DNA of 64,000 nt from Erodium maritimum. Taxonomy: Eukaryota > Streptophyta > Magnoliopsida > Geraniales > Geraniaceae. Shown piece after piece: positions 1 through 11,623 of this stretch. The translations under genes were made by a program, and so were the position numbers. The notes beneath the pieces are model-generated. The model made no database searches. It was not told the DNA's origin and saw only the letters and a list, made by a program, of their open reading frames with translations. Position 1 is the stretch's first letter, and each line of letters begins with the position of its first letter. Location: assembly GCA_963921825.1 (NCBI GenBank), contig OY997595.1, positions 18,221,228 through 18,285,227 of the forward strand, read 5' to 3'.

Positions 1-139
1 GAGGAGGAGGGCTTGCGCCTCTTTGAGGAGACCTCGTCGTCCTCATCATTGCTACTGAAGAATTGGGATGGTGGAGACTTTCATTCATAGCAAGGTCATT
101 TATCACCATCACTGGTTGTGAAAACACGATAGTTGGAGA
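1..139. other. unassigned left edge
   Basis: Sequence left of the first LTR terminus. It contains short ORFs only and no recognisable gene. It does not look like a typical polypurine tract next to the LTR, so the LTR is probably solo or truncated rather than the 3' end of a full element. Confidence 0.4.
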
Positions 140-2690
140 TGTAAGAACCACCCCCGGTCGATCCCGATCGAACCGGAGGTTTTCGGCGAAAGTTGACTTT
201 TTACCGGAAAAGTCAACTGATGACTCCGGGAGTCATTCGGACCTTTCCGGGGCCCACAAAGCTTAGCCGTTGTTATGGTTAGCTTAGTTGGGCCGTTTCC
301 TTTCCGTTGACTGTAATATTGGGAAAAGTCAACCCGGACCTTTTATCAGTCAAACGCGGTCCGATTAGAGACTAAGCGTAAGTAATTAAGTGAGATGGAT
401 TTATTTGGGCTAGGAATGGTCCCCACTTGGACACGTGTCCCTTTTTGCTTGGAGGGGAAGAAAAGGGGGTCAAAAGGACCCATATGCCCTTAAATGGTTG
501 GTCTTGAGAAATGGGAATGAAGGGGTAGTTTGGAGAATTCCCCTTTAGGGTATATGACTCATTGTGGATGCAATTTCAGCCATTATTATATTGGTGGCCG
601 AAATTGGGAGAGAGAGAAAGAAGAAAATTGGTTTTGGAGACTTGAAGAAGAAGAAAGGAGGAAAATTGGTAGCTTTACCCCCATTTGTTACCCAAAATCT
701 CTCAAAATCTCTTGATTCTTCATCTAATCTTCATCCCCAAGGTAAATCTCTCTTCCTTTTTCGTTTTGGGTGTTGTTAGTTCATGGGTTTTGAAGAAAAT
801 GATGAACAAATGGTTGAGTTTTGGAGTTTGGTGTTTGGATGATGAAGTTTTGGAGGAAATTGATGTTTGATGATTGATTTTGTTGAGTTTTGTGGAGTTT
901 TGATGAATACCCATGGTGGGTTTGAAGTAGAGACGTTTAGGGACTGTTTTTGGAGCTTTAAATGGTCATCAATGGAGGTTTTTGGGTTGTTTTCGTGAAA
1001 ATCGTGACTGGAGAAAGAAGAAGGCGGAACAGTGTTGAACCGTCATAGATCCGTGACGGGAGACGTCACGGCTCCGTGAGGGAGACCGTGACGGTGTCAG
1101 TCACGGCTCCGTGAGGAGAACCGTGACGGCGCAGCCCACGAATCCGTGACCAGATCCGTGACAGACCTGAATTGGGCATTTTGGGCCCATTTCGTTGAAT
1201 TTCGAGTAATTGGAACGGTTATCCATAGCCGGGTCCTTTTGGGGTTAGTTGTGAGTTTATCCTCTTTGAGCTTTTGTGAATTACTCTTAATTCGGGTGTT
1301 TTTTTGTGATCCAAGACTTTGGACCCGAGCTCGGAGGAGGAGGAGACGTTTGAACTTCGTGACGAGACGGAGAGGAAGCTAGCCAGGTCGTCAGCAGCTA
1401 GAAGTTGAAAGTTGATCACTTTTGAGGTAGGAAAAGTAGCGAATACCGGTTTAATTGCAAAAAGTTACTAGTATGCTTTTAGAATAATAATAACAACCGG
1501 AAAGGTCCTAGATCGCATATAGGATGTGATTCACTAGAATAACTGCTTTCAATTATCTTAACAACCGGACGGGTCCTAGTTTGCATATAGGATGTGATTC
1601 ACTAGAATAATCGCTTTCAATTGTTGAGAAATTGTCGTGCTGGTAGAATGGCCAAGTCGAGCCTTAGGGTTGCGTGTTGATTGTGATGCAATGATCTATG
1701 ATTGAGATACATGATTGATTGTTGTAGCCGTTGATTAGTTTGAGAGTCATAATTAAGATATTTTCGGTGTAGCATGTTGTGGCTATGTGTGGGCAAGTGT
1801 GCCGTGTTTGATGTGATGTGAATCATTGGTTGTGATGTGATCGGGTTAATGATAAACCGATTTGTGTGTTATGGTGTTTTGGCTCGGTTAGTATACCGTG
1901 GTCGAGTTATGGCATTGTGATGCGTGTTATCCTCTTGATGTGTGTTCCAAGAGGAGGTGTGTCCGGTATGATACCTACACTGAGAGAGTATGCCAGTGTA
2001 AAGTATCGAGGACGAGGACGGTTTAACCTTTACCCCGATACTATGTGGTCCGAGAAGACGTACAACCGAGGTATGCGTCGGTCCGTTATGCGAGAGGCCC
2101 CGATTCTACGTGAGTGGAAGACATCCGACTGATTGTATTGCCGGTCAGGTATGTTACCCCGAGTCTACGTGACAGGAAGATGTCGGGACCGATGCTTCGT
2201 GTTCCGGTACGATATAAATGGGACGGGTTGTGATAGTCGGTGATGTTGGGAACGGTTGTACTAAGTTATGTGTTGTTTTGCTGTGTGTTCTATGCGCTGC
2301 ATTAATTCTGATTATGGTCTTACGAGGGTAATTGGTGGTTGGTACTTGTCCCGTGGGCGTTGTTGATAGCTATGCTTTGCTAGTATGCCCTAGTTGGACG
2401 GTTACTCGTGGTATTGAACTGATGTTCATAACCTTAACTACTTTTCCTATTGAGCGAAAGCTCACCCCTTTACCTTGTTGTCTTTCAGGTGTTGAGTGGG
2501 ATTTGTACTAGCTGGATGCTCGATGCTTAGGAGCTAGCGAGGGTCTTAGGCTAGCTTGTCTAGAGACGTATCGTTATCTTTTATTGAACTCTTTTACTGG
2601 GTGTTTTTACCGAGCTGTTGACTCGTGTTATTATTTGGAGATTTAAAACTGTTATTTGAGACTCGTTCAAGTATTAAATCATTTTACAAT
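140..2690 (+). mobile_element. Tekay-like LTR, 3' end missing
   Basis: Starts TGTAAGAACCACCCCCGGTC, close to the LTR start of the two Tekay elements later in the window (16615 on +, 47046 on -). The stretch around 190-300, including AAAGTTGACTTTT and AAGCTTAGCCGT, also matches them. The 3' half (about 1400-2650) matches the LTR at 58450-59760: ACTAGTATGC, GGATGTGATTCACTAG, GAGCGAAAGCTCACCCC and TAGAGACGTA occur in the same order. The terminal GGGGCGTGACA is missing, so the copy is truncated near 2690. It contains a direct duplication of about 67 bp (around 1490-1625) and a palindrome cluster at 1041-1165. No coding capacity is seen. Confidence 0.7.
1041..1165. repeat. cluster of CACGG(A/C)TCCGTGA palindromes
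   Basis: Repeated near-palindromes built on TCACGGCTCCGTGA and related forms, for example at 1064-1080 and 1101-1114, separated by similar half-sites CCGTGACGG. The same motif family is found before gag in both Tekay elements (27451-27560 and 43359-43457). Confidence 0.8.
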
Positions 2691-2790
2691 CCCTGAGGGA
2701 CGCTTATCGTCGGGATTCTCGGAAATGCCCCCAAAGGACCATATGTCATCGGGATGCAACAGAATGACAATCCCTCGGCTATGATATTAC

Positions 2791-3070
2791 CCTACACCAG
2801 AATCCTCGACGGTGTAGGTACCATACCGTATCAACAATAACCATTATATCATCCTACACCGGACTCCTCAACGGTGTAGGTACCACACTGCATCAACAAT
2901 CACCATTATATCATCCTACACCGGACTCCTCAACGGTGTAGGTACCATACCGTATCAACAATAATCATTATATCATCCTACACTGGACTCCTCAACGGTG
3001 TAGGTACCATCCATCAGCTATGATATTACTCTACACCGGAATCCTCTACGGTGTGGGTACCATACCAGAT
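2791..3070. repeat. 62-bp tandem repeat
   Basis: Units starting CCTACACC at 2791, 2853, 2915 and 2977 share GGTGTAGGTACCATACCGTA and ATTATATCAT, with a degenerate further copy near 3031. The array lies inside the inverted LTR fragment and corresponds to the looser TACCTACxxCGAGGGGGTA repeats of the + LTR near 58940-59070. Confidence 0.9.
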
Positions 3071-3080
3071 CACCAATAAT

Positions 3081-3261
3081 CAATATCCCGCATGATCAAC
3101 CTATCAATGCCCCGCAGGGTCCGCCAAACAATATCCCACAGGATCAACCAATCAATGCCCCGCAGGGTCCATAACCAATATCTCGCAGGATCACTAACCA
3201 ATGCCCTGCAGGGTCCATAACCAATATCCCGCAGGATCACTAACCAATGCCCCGCAGGGTC
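3081..3261. repeat. alternating ~23-bp tandem repeat
   Basis: Alternating half-units CAATGCCCCGCAGGGTCC and CAATATCCCGCAGGATCA repeat about seven times. The open frame across it on the - strand (3070-3312) is a by-product of the repeat and not a gene. Confidence 0.85.
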
Positions 3262-5318
3262 CAACCAACCAATGTAAAACGCACTCAAGAGACTAACATG
3301 CCAACACGTCATACAACCAAAGCTTAGCCAATCACAATTCCATCACAACACACCAAAGATATCCATATACCTTTTCACTTACCGTTATACTTACCAATCA
3401 CGATCCATCGGTCCATCGATCACCCGATCGTACCATTTGGCACAATCAATCACACTACATCATCCATTCAATCATTCAAGCATTCATTCAATCATCCAAT
3501 CATTCAAGCATACGATTTATCTAGTTTCATTAGACTCTTAATTTATCCTGAAGACTAAGCAAGCAAAGCATGTGAGGCAAACACAACCAATCATATGGCT
3601 CGTCTCGGCCTTTCTACCAGCACGACAATTTCCCAAGTATTGAAAGAGAGTTAAACTAGTTATTCACATCCTACGCATGCATACTAGACACGTCCAATTA
3701 TTAGTAATTGAAAGACGATTATTCTAGTTATTCGCGTCCTATATGCAATCTAGGACCTTTCCGATTTTATTAACCTAATAGGCATACTGGGTATTAAATT
3801 GCACGAGGAGTTTAGTACTTTCCCTACCTTGTGGTCTTCCTCTAATAATACTCCTACCTGCTGACGACCGGGCCAACTCCGTCTTCTCGGGCGAAGTCCA
3901 ATTTCTCGGGCGGAGTCCAGTCTAATTTTTAACAGATTAAACTCACAATCAGATCACGTACGGTCCAAAGTAAATTCAATACGTTGTCTTTTTGACTCGA
4001 GCGGGCTAAAAGCGGAATCACGAAGAATCGGGCTCGAGCACCCGCGCACCGAAGTCAGAACCCGGTGCACGTTTTCTGAGGCACGGGTCCCGATGCACGG
4101 TTTTCGATGCACGATTCCCGGGGAACTGGTTTCGGCACAATTCCCGAGGTCCGATTCTGCATTCCGTTTTTGTCCCATTCTAGTCCGATTTAACGTCCCG
4201 TTCAGTCGTTCCAGTTACCAGACACGTTCAACAGTCCCACGGTGTTCAGAGTGTTAACTAGTCTAGCTTAAACGTTCGATTTAAAACAAAGCTGACTTTA
4301 ATTTCCTTTTAATTCAAAACCAGTTCCATTAGGTATTCAAATTCTTTACTTTTAGGTTTAACGGATTTTGCTTCCCCTCAATCCAGATCCAACACATAAA
4401 TTGTTTCGTCACTAACCAGATCCAAAAACTTTCGTTTCCAAAACTGCACAGATTCGAGAAGAAGCTCGGGACCGAAACAACAAAACAGAAAAAGAGGAGG
4501 GAGAGGGGTTCGGTTTATAAACCGGCCGGGCACCGGCGGAAACGCCGACGACCAAAACTTAAGGTGAGAGACTCTCACCGTTAGGAAAAGGGAACGATGG
4601 AAGGGTGGCGGAGCACGGCGAAGAATCGCCTCAGATCCAGACGAGGCTCTCGGATCTGTGAGCCTGCCGGCGAGCTCACCTCGCCTCTAGGTGAACGGAG
4701 ATGGTGGGACTCGGTCTCGCCGCTACCGAGGACGGCGGCGAGGGCTGAACGGGGAAGGGAGAGAAGCTGTGGTGCGGCCGGAGAATGGAGCTGGCGAGGT
4801 GAGGGATGTCGGTGTCGAGATGGAGAAAGGAGGAGATGAAGGAGAGCGGTGGAGGTGGAGGTCGGAGTGGTCGGTCGTGGTCTGAGGAGAGAGGAGGACG
4901 GGGTCTGGTTCAGAGAGAAGGGAAGGAGACGGGAACGGCGATGCTGAAAGGAAATTAGGGTTCAACCCTAATTTCATGCCTTTATACCATGGCTTGGGCT
5001 CGTTGCCCTTTTGGGCCTCAGGCGCGGAAACGGGCTTCATGGCCCAAGTAATAAGGAGCTGGGTCGGCTGATAGGCCGGGTTTGTTGGTCGGGTCGGGTC
5101 TGGCCCGGTTCAATTCTCTTCCCTTTTTTTTCTTTTTTTTCTTTTCCCTTTCTTTTGAAGTCGATCCAATCTTCCCATTCGATTTCCACCCACGACATTG
5201 CAATACGATAAAATTAATATTTTACTTCCTTGTAATTTAGTCGGTCTTTACACTATGACTCTTCTTCAACTTCACATCTCTTCTTAAAAGCGTCACAACC
5301 ACACGATCATAAACACAA

Positions 5319-5591
5319 ATGGCCTCCACAAAGAACTGCACACAAGAACGTTTACGACAGCTAGAGAAAGAACATCTTGATTTGGTACGTCGGCTGCGTG
5401 AACTGAAGTTCTCAATAATCAAGTCCCATCTATTGATAGTAGATGACATGGTGCTCAACCTGATGGGTGAATGGGAAGAAGATGGAATGACTAACGCGTC
5501 ACAAGAGCACATAGATGGCAAGGAAATCATGATGAAGACACTCAAGGAGTATCAGTCCATACTTGGAAGCATTATGATACGGACCTCATAA
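5319..5591 (+). CDS. small coiled-coil-type protein, unknown function
   Basis: An uninterrupted 90-codon frame starting MASTKNCTQERLRQLEKEHL. The N-terminal half is rich in Leu, Glu, Arg and Lys with heptad-like spacing, so a helical or coiled-coil structure is likely; no known domain is recognised and there is no signal peptide. The frame is credible because a second copy lies 0.6 kb downstream (6178-6447). Both share MAS at the start, L-LKF in the middle, then MTN or ITN, KE, and a YQS-LG ending, as well as similar 3' flanks (TTTGGTGTTT-AAACAC). The duplication covers a gene-sized unit rather than a repeat. The chosen start is the first ATG and aligns with the paralogue's. Whether it is expressed is unknown; a small plant-specific gene or a transposon-captured fragment are both possible. 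Confidence 0.55.
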   Translation: MASTKNCTQERLRQLEKEHLDLVRRLRELKFSIIKSHLLIVDDMVLNLMGEWEEDGMTNASQEHIDGKEIMMKTLKEYQSILGSIMIRTS

Positions 5592-6089
5592 ACATTGAGA
5601 TCAATGATCGACAACATGTAGTTTTGCTTGTTTTCATATATGTTGTATTGGCTTTTTAGTGTTTGTGTTTGGTGTCCTTGTTTTTGTTTGGTGTTTAAAC
5701 ACGGTATGAATTAATGAATTCTTTTTTTAACTAAGTCTACACTTAAATTGCTTGAGAATATAGGTTATATGGTTTGAGGTTAAGACTAATAAGGCTTGAT
5801 ATAATCATAAAGATGTGTGATCTGAGCTAATTTGCATGTATCTTAGGACCACTTAGATTACATGTGTTTCGAAATTTAATTTGATTGCATGACTCATTGG
5901 CATGCACGTGGATCTAGATGATTGTAAACTGGTATATCTAATGATTATGGCTTGAGGATAAATTTATCCTTGTTTGAAGATATAATGTGTAAGGCTAGAG
6001 GTCGGATGTTCATATTTTGATCTTGCACCTAACTACCTACTAAGCCCATAAAGTCGTCCACAATTACCAATAATGCCATGAAACAGGCC

Positions 6090-6097
6090 TATAAATA
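6090..6097 (+). promoter_or_regulatory. TATA box of the 6178 gene copy
   Basis: TATAAATA lies 80 bp upstream of the ATG at 6178, after a pyrimidine- and A-rich leader. Its spacing fits a plant core promoter, suggesting the copy was once a transcribed gene. Confidence 0.5.
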
Positions 6098-6177
6098 ACC
6101 CCAACTGGCTAACCACTTGGGCACAACTTTACTTTTCATCTCTCCAAAAAGATCTTCAATCCCCCAAAGCAACAAAA

Positions 6178-6447
6178 ATGGCCTCCAACAACGAAAATGA
6201 GATTGATAGTTGGATTCGCATGGAGCTCGAATAACAAGCAAGGTCTTGGGAATCTATACATCAACTATGGAAACTAAAGTTCACAACAATCCAATACCAA
6301 ATGTTAGCGATACATGCAAAAGTTGTCAAACTGTTGGCTGAAATGGAAAGAGACGACATCACTAACTGGGCAACAGGTGAAATAGCTTCCAAGGAACGCA
6401 TACTGTTGGCACTGAGGGGATATCAACAGTCCCTGGGAAATCTTTAG
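6178..6447 (+). pseudogene. tandem paralogue of the 5319 small gene, early stop
   Basis: The frame begins MASNNENEIDSWIRMELE, then has TAA at 6232-6234 (codon 19), and continues open to TAG at 6445-6447. After the stop it aligns with the upstream copy: LWKLKFTTIQ against LRELKFSIIK, ERDDITN against EEDGMTN, and LRGYQQSLGNL against LKEYQSILGSI. Lengths match (about 89 codons). A TATA box and leader are present. The single stop makes it a probable pseudogene. Less likely, translation starts at an internal ATG (codon 43 region), or the stop is a sequencing error. Confidence 0.6.
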
Positions 6448-6599
6448 GTAGATCCCTAATCCATATCCAGACCAATGATGGTTGGTATTGTAGTTCCATA
6501 TTATTCATTTTTGTGGGTTTTTGACTATTTTGTTTGGTGTTTCAAACACCATCTTATCGAATGAATCTATAAATATTTAATTTTCCGAGTTTGCTTTGA

Positions 6600-7450
6600 T
6601 ATTATAAATTCATATTCAACAGGAAGTAGTAGTATTCTCAAACTGTATCTTATAAATCCTCAACCTACAAAAACTAGTTAAGGGTTTGAACCTGTGAGCA
6701 GGCTCTCAAACCCAAAAATCAAAGTGTTCTCGAACTAGATGTTATACATTCTCAAAATGGCCAGTGCAGTGTATATTCTCAAAACCAAGCGTGAGAATAT
6801 ATTATCAAACGCACAAACATACTTCCTCAACCATGCAGTGTATATTCTCACCCGGACATACAAATACAATCACTCGAACTAAAAAATGAAAGTATTCTCG
6901 AACTAGATGTAAAATATTTGTAAAACGGACAAACAGGTGTGAACCACTCATAGTTAGCAAATCTGTGAACTACAATAGGTTCATCCATCGCACATCATCG
7001 ACGACTTATCCATTATACGAAGGGGACCCACAAACTCTGAAATGTTGTCTATAATTAACAACAATATGGTATTAAAACTCAAGGGGTTGTATGTGAATAA
7101 AAATTAAAAGTCGTATTTCCTCAAACAAGAATTTGTATATTCCCAAAAAACCAATATATAGAATCAAAATGGATATGGCATATTCTCAAACAGGTGAACC
7201 TATTTTCTCAAACACCACGTTGTGTGTCCTCAAACAAGTAAATTGTTTCTCAAATCGGCCAAAGCATATTATCAGGTAGTTGAATCTATTTTCAACATCT
7301 CATATTTGAATAATATGTAATAGAAATTGAAGTGATGTATTCTCAAATTAATTCATGCATATTCTTAAAACATCACACAAATAAAAAGTTCGATGCATTT
7401 CTGTATCCGTAAACTAGACACACTATACTCTCAAATTACCTGATTCAGTT
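6600..7450. repeat. degenerate TATTCTCAAAC repeat tract
   Basis: AT-rich sequence in which TATTCTCAAA or TTCTCGAAC recurs every 30-50 bases (for example near 6635, 6725, 6760, 6775, 6850, 6895, 7180, 7200, 7340). It is the reverse complement of the TTTGAGAATA core of the minisatellite at 8985-9400. No gene is seen. Confidence 0.6.
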
Positions 7451-8039
7451 CTACTGCTGGTCGTAGTTTCAACCAACCTCTTCTTCATTTCTATAGAACG
7501 ATTACTATAATCAACCTCAAAACCAAATAAATCAACCGATTGAATCAAAACCCTAAATATAGAGCAAAATAACTCACCGATTAAGGATTACCTTCAACAG
7601 TACACAATTTCCTCCAAGAGAAATGAGACAAAAATGGTGGAAATGGAAGCTTAGGTTCAAGTAACTTTATCTTCAGTACGAGAGAGCAATGAAAGATTTA
7701 GTTCGCTGAGAATCGAATTCTGAAAAAAATTGGGGAGCACGAAAGCTTTATGCGTGAGGATGAAGCGAAATGATGTCTATACCCTCGAAACATCGCAACT
7801 CACTTAATACATTCACCACGTTCGGGTTATTTACGAAGCGTGCCATTGATGACGTGTTCTCATTACAGCCATTCCACACCCCCATCGAACGGCCAGAAGC
7901 AGTTCACACGTTCACACCGTAGCAGGTGGTTCGCTCTCCTATATATATAGGGATGGTATATAGTAAAAACCGCCCTTATTATGCAAATTATGGACTTACA
8001 AGAAGGCGACACGTATCCTTTTCGTGCGTGCGTACAGTG
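7451..8039. other. no gene seen
   Basis: AT-rich, with only short ORFs. A 14-bp palindrome CCTATATATATAGG sits at about 7938-7951, next to GGTTCGC. A similar GGTTCGC...TCTCAATATATATATAG occurs at 9640-9668, hinting that both are ends of one repeat type. Confidence 0.4.
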
Positions 8040-8750
8040 TTGGTTGCACGTGCGCACACTGTTGGTACCACTAATGCAGAATGCTGGTACCACGCATGCA
8101 CAAAATTGATACCATACACACACAAATGCTGATTATATGTTTATTAATTCAGAAAAGCTTATTTACAATCAAAGCCTCATGTTTTTATACAACGTAACTA
8201 AATCCCAATGCCCTAATACAATAAGGAAACTAATCCAAAAGTACTAAAATGAATAAAGGTAATCTGAAAACTCCAAAACAAAGAGGAAATAAACAACGGG
8301 ACTCGAAAAGTACGAATTTGACCTCCAGGTGATCCCGGATGGCCGAAAAACATCGTACGTCACGACGAAGCGATGCATCTTTCTTGGGAGGTTGTTTCCA
8401 CCTAAAATATGCTAGGTTTTGACGAATTATGACACTGAGTCCTTTTCGAGTTCTCCAACTACCATATCAATACGTATATGATACGGTTTGTGTCACATAC
8501 ATAAGTGTTAGAACCTTACATACACAAGTGATGGTACTTTATATACACGGGTGCTGGTACCGCACATGCAGGGTTGTGGTTGTGCCACGTACCATCACTT
8601 TGCATGAGAGATAGAAGACATGTGTCGAATTATATGGAAGGTACCAACATTTTGCATGAGAGGTAGTGCTGGTACATTGCATGCACAAGTGCTGGTACAT
8701 TATATACACGGGTGTTGGTATCACATGTACCAACACTTGCGCGTTGATAC
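8040..8750. repeat. GTGCTGGTACCACxCATGCACA repeats
   Basis: Two blocks (8040-8135 and 8495-8750) contain many copies of a degenerate 25-32 bp unit around CTGGTACC or TTGGTACC plus CATGCA. Some copies are in inverted orientation. The stretch between them (8136-8494) is AT-rich and without a gene. ORFs reported across these units on both strands are repeat artefacts. Confidence 0.65.
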
Positions 8751-8765
8751 CGACACCTCAATTAC

Positions 8766-9626
8766 GATGTGAACCTGCGAACTCAACCACAACGCGCCAA
8801 GTGTCGCGCTCAGAAAATGCCCCATTTTTTCAATCAAGTTTACCAGATTTAATAATTCTCGTTTCGTTTCAACTCCGATTTAGTTTTTTTTTTCCCCAAT
8901 ATTCTTCTTTTTTCAAGGGATTTCTAAAAAGTAGTGTATTGAATTTGTGTTGATGTTTTTTTGGATATGGGTGTGGATGTGTGGATATGAGTGCGAAATG
9001 TTGAGATGTGGTTTGGAAATATAGGTGTTGTGGTTTGAGAATATGGTGATGCGAGCTGAGAATATGAGTGATGTGGTTTTAGAATAAGAGGGGTGTGAGC
9101 TTGAGACTATGAGGATGTGGGTTTGAGAATATGAGGACGTGGGCTGAGAATATAAGTGAAGTGGGTTGAGAATATGAAAGATGTGAGTTTGAGAATATGA
9201 GTTGTGTGAAATTGAGAATATGATGGATGTGATTTGAGAGTATAAGTGAGGTGAGTTGAGAATATGAGAGATGTAGTTTGCAAATATTTATGGACAATGT
9301 GTGGTTCTGCATGTATGTGACACAGTTTACAAATATGACATATATGGTATAAGTTAATAGTGATATGGTATGAGAATATGGTAGATGTGGTTTACGGATA
9401 GTGTGTCTCATATTTTTTTTAACATGTCTTTTCTTGCATCAAAACATATTCAATACACAACTTGATAGATAGATCTTGGAAAAATAAAAATATTGGCGCA
9501 AGAAAAATGCAAATTGGAGTTGAAACGAAGCGGGAATAATCAAATTAATAAACATGATTGAAAAAAATGAGCATTTTTTTTAGCGCGACACATAACACGT
9601 TGTGGTTGTGTTCGTAGGTTCACATT
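8766..9626. mobile_element. fold-back inverted-repeat element (unclassified)
   Basis: Arms of about 115 bp are inverted copies. The left arm (about 8766-8885: ATGTGAACCTGCGAAC, CAACCACAACG, GTGTCGCGCT, then GTTTCAACTCC) is mirrored at 9510-9626 (GGAGTTGAAAC ... AGCGCGACAC ... CGTTGTGGTTG ... GGTTCACAT). The 620-bp loop holds the 20-22 bp minisatellite. No clear target duplication and no protein are seen. It may be a non-autonomous DNA transposon or a Helitron-type composite. Confidence 0.55.
8985..9400. repeat. minisatellite, GAGAATATGAGTGATGTGGGTTT-like
   Basis: Around 18 degenerate units of 20-22 bp, each carrying TGAGAATATGAG followed by a GTG-rich spacer. It forms the loop of the fold-back element. 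Confidence 0.75.
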
Positions 9627-10893
9627 TCAAAATGGGTTCGCACATGATTGTCTCAATATATATATAGTGTACATGGATCAAACTTTTAGTATTTTTATCG
9701 ACGAATAACAGAGTTTATAAAATCAGCTTTTTCCAAAATACGAAGAGTAGACAAAGGCAGTGCCCTCATTACAAACCAGAGCACCAAGTTATTCTCATGA
9801 TTAGTTTGTATCTGCTTATACATTAATCGAGAAAGACGTCATGACAACGTAGAAGGAGCATCGCCCAAGTAGTTACATCTGTCATCCAAGTCACACCGCC
9901 CAAGTTTCCTTACCCAAACATTAAAGTGATACATATAAAATACAGTGTAAGGCGACACGGTGCTTCTTCATCGTACTGGACATTTGATTGTGTCACTCTA
10001 GTTAAACCACTAGAGAGACATACTGATGTGTCGCTCAAGCGACCCGTGACTCCCTTTTATAACCATTAAGGAGACGTTGGCATGTGTCACCAAAGTAAAC
10101 AGACTTAACTAAGTCCATTCCAAACTTATTCATATAAATTAATTACATTCTAGTCTAAAATGTAACATATTCATAATGACATAACATTAAAAAAAAACAA
10201 ATGTTATATCCGTCAAATTCAAAACAAAAAATCCAAAAAAAAACTCAAATAAAATTAAAAATCCAATACAAATGTCATATCCATCAAATCCAACAAAACT
10301 AAACCACTCTGATTAGTAACCAAGCAATGAATTTAACGACCATAACCTCATTTTTTCTACAAACCAATGTCTTACATGATATGTACATTTGTTCAAGGAC
10401 CCCCTTCTTCCACTTGTCTTTGGCATTTCATATCTCGACATTAACTTATGTAGTTATTCGAACATCAAGTTTCTACGAAGTGTAGATATTTGGGGAGGAT
10501 TGAGAATCTTGAGACTTGCGCCATATCGTGGTTATCTTAGGTTTTTTTGTTCTACATCCTAATAGCTCCTCTAATATGTGATACACCACCCCCTCCTCGT
10601 CAACCACAACTCACAGAATCGTGAACTCTTGATGATCACTCAATGGTGTAACTTGTGAGAACTCATCAAGAACTTGAGTGTTTGAGTCTAGAGAAATGAG
10701 ATGTAATGATTTGCGATTTGGTCCGATTCTCCAAATGCTTTTGGCCCCTGGCCTTACCTTTTATATAATTTCTTTTTCCTTTTAATTTAATACACTAAAC
10801 GGACGAAATGACTTGTATACCCTTACTAAAACGCAGTATAATTTCCCTTTGTATTTTCTTTATTTTTTCTAAAACTGAAGAAGTAAAATGGCT
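9627..10893. other. no gene seen
   Basis: AT-rich intergenic sequence with only short ORFs. Nothing in it could be assigned to a gene or to an element with defined ends. Confidence 0.5.
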
Positions 10894-10901
10894 ATTGTAC
10901 C

Positions 10902-11623
10902 TAGGGATGGCAATGGGGTGGGGTTGGGGCGGGGACCCTAGTCCCCGTCCCGCGTCTCTGCACTCGCCCCGTCCCCACGTTGACCCCGTCCCACGGGGAC
11001 CCCACGGGGATGGGGCGGGGAACGGGGATTTTATTCCCCGTCCTATTCTCGTATTATTTATGTATAAACAATATTTTCTACATCTCATACTTTCATTTGA
11101 ACTAAAATTTCACATCCTATACGTCTGATTTTGTTTTTTTGTTTTTACTGTTTCATTTTTTATTATATGTTACAAGCCCATAATATAAAAACCTATAAAA
11201 CTTCAGCCCAAATAATTCTAAAACCCTAATAAAGACATATTTTATCACAAAATGTAAATTTTAGATAAGGCTTTGTTTTTAGATGATATGTGGGTGGTAG
11301 ATTGTGGACCGTGTGATACTGTATAATGATGATATGTGGGTGTAGATTGTGGACCGTGTGATATTGTATAATCATATGGAAGTCATGTGTTATGTGTATA
11401 TTATTAAAAAAAATTATTTTAAAACTAATAGTGTGGAGCGTGGGGCATGGGGCGGGGTTCCCCGCGGGTCGGGGAATGCTTGCCCCATCCTCGCCCCGTC
11501 CCCGTCAAAATCCCCAATTAAATCCCCGTATCCCGTCCCGTTTAAAAAATCCCCATCCCAAATTCGCCCCACCCGGGGCGGGGATGGGGATCCCCGTGGG
11601 TGGCGGGCGTTTTGCCATCCCTA
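10902..11623. mobile_element. hAT-type MITE
   Basis: A 722-bp element bounded by perfect 12-bp terminal inverted repeats TAGGGATGGCAA / TTGCCATCCCTA. It is flanked by an exact 8-bp duplication ATTGTACC (10894-10901 and 11624-11631), the TSD length of hAT elements. Next to each end are strongly GC-rich, self-complementary tracts (GGGGCGGGG / CCCCGTCCCC); the centre is AT-rich. It contains an internal direct duplication of about 50 bp (GATATGTGGGTG...GACCGTGTGATA near 11287 and 11333). There is no transposase, so it is non-autonomous. The GC-rich ORFs at both ends are artefacts. Confidence 0.9.

Larger units (their letters stand above)
2740..5225 (-). mobile_element. Tekay-like LTR fragment, inverted
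   Basis: Reverse-complement match to the LTR at 57020-59843. 3594-3650 mirrors 58608-58650, the two exon-like repeats with GACTTCGCCCGAGAAGACCG (58340) are mirrored at 3860-3930, and the run of CTCGGGA/CACGGTT-type phrases at 58020-58250 is mirrored at 4020-4190. The GC-rich CCGACC-type segment at 57130-57290 is mirrored at 4950-5110. Its 3' end faces the 3' end of the + copy at 140-2690, so the first 5 kb is an imperfect inverted repeat. Exact ends are uncertain. Confidence 0.65.

Noticed and set aside
2791-3261. CRISPR-like array
   Set aside because: Units are contiguous tandem repeats without unique spacers, in a plant retrotransposon LTR.
3070-3312. 80-codon repetitive protein on -
   Set aside because: Reads through the 23-bp alternating repeat; no gene signals.
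7860-9690. Complete Helitron
   Set aside because: AT-rich ATATATATAG ends and GGTTCGC motifs are suggestive, but no convincing TC...CTRR ends with a 3' hairpin and no Rep/helicase were seen.
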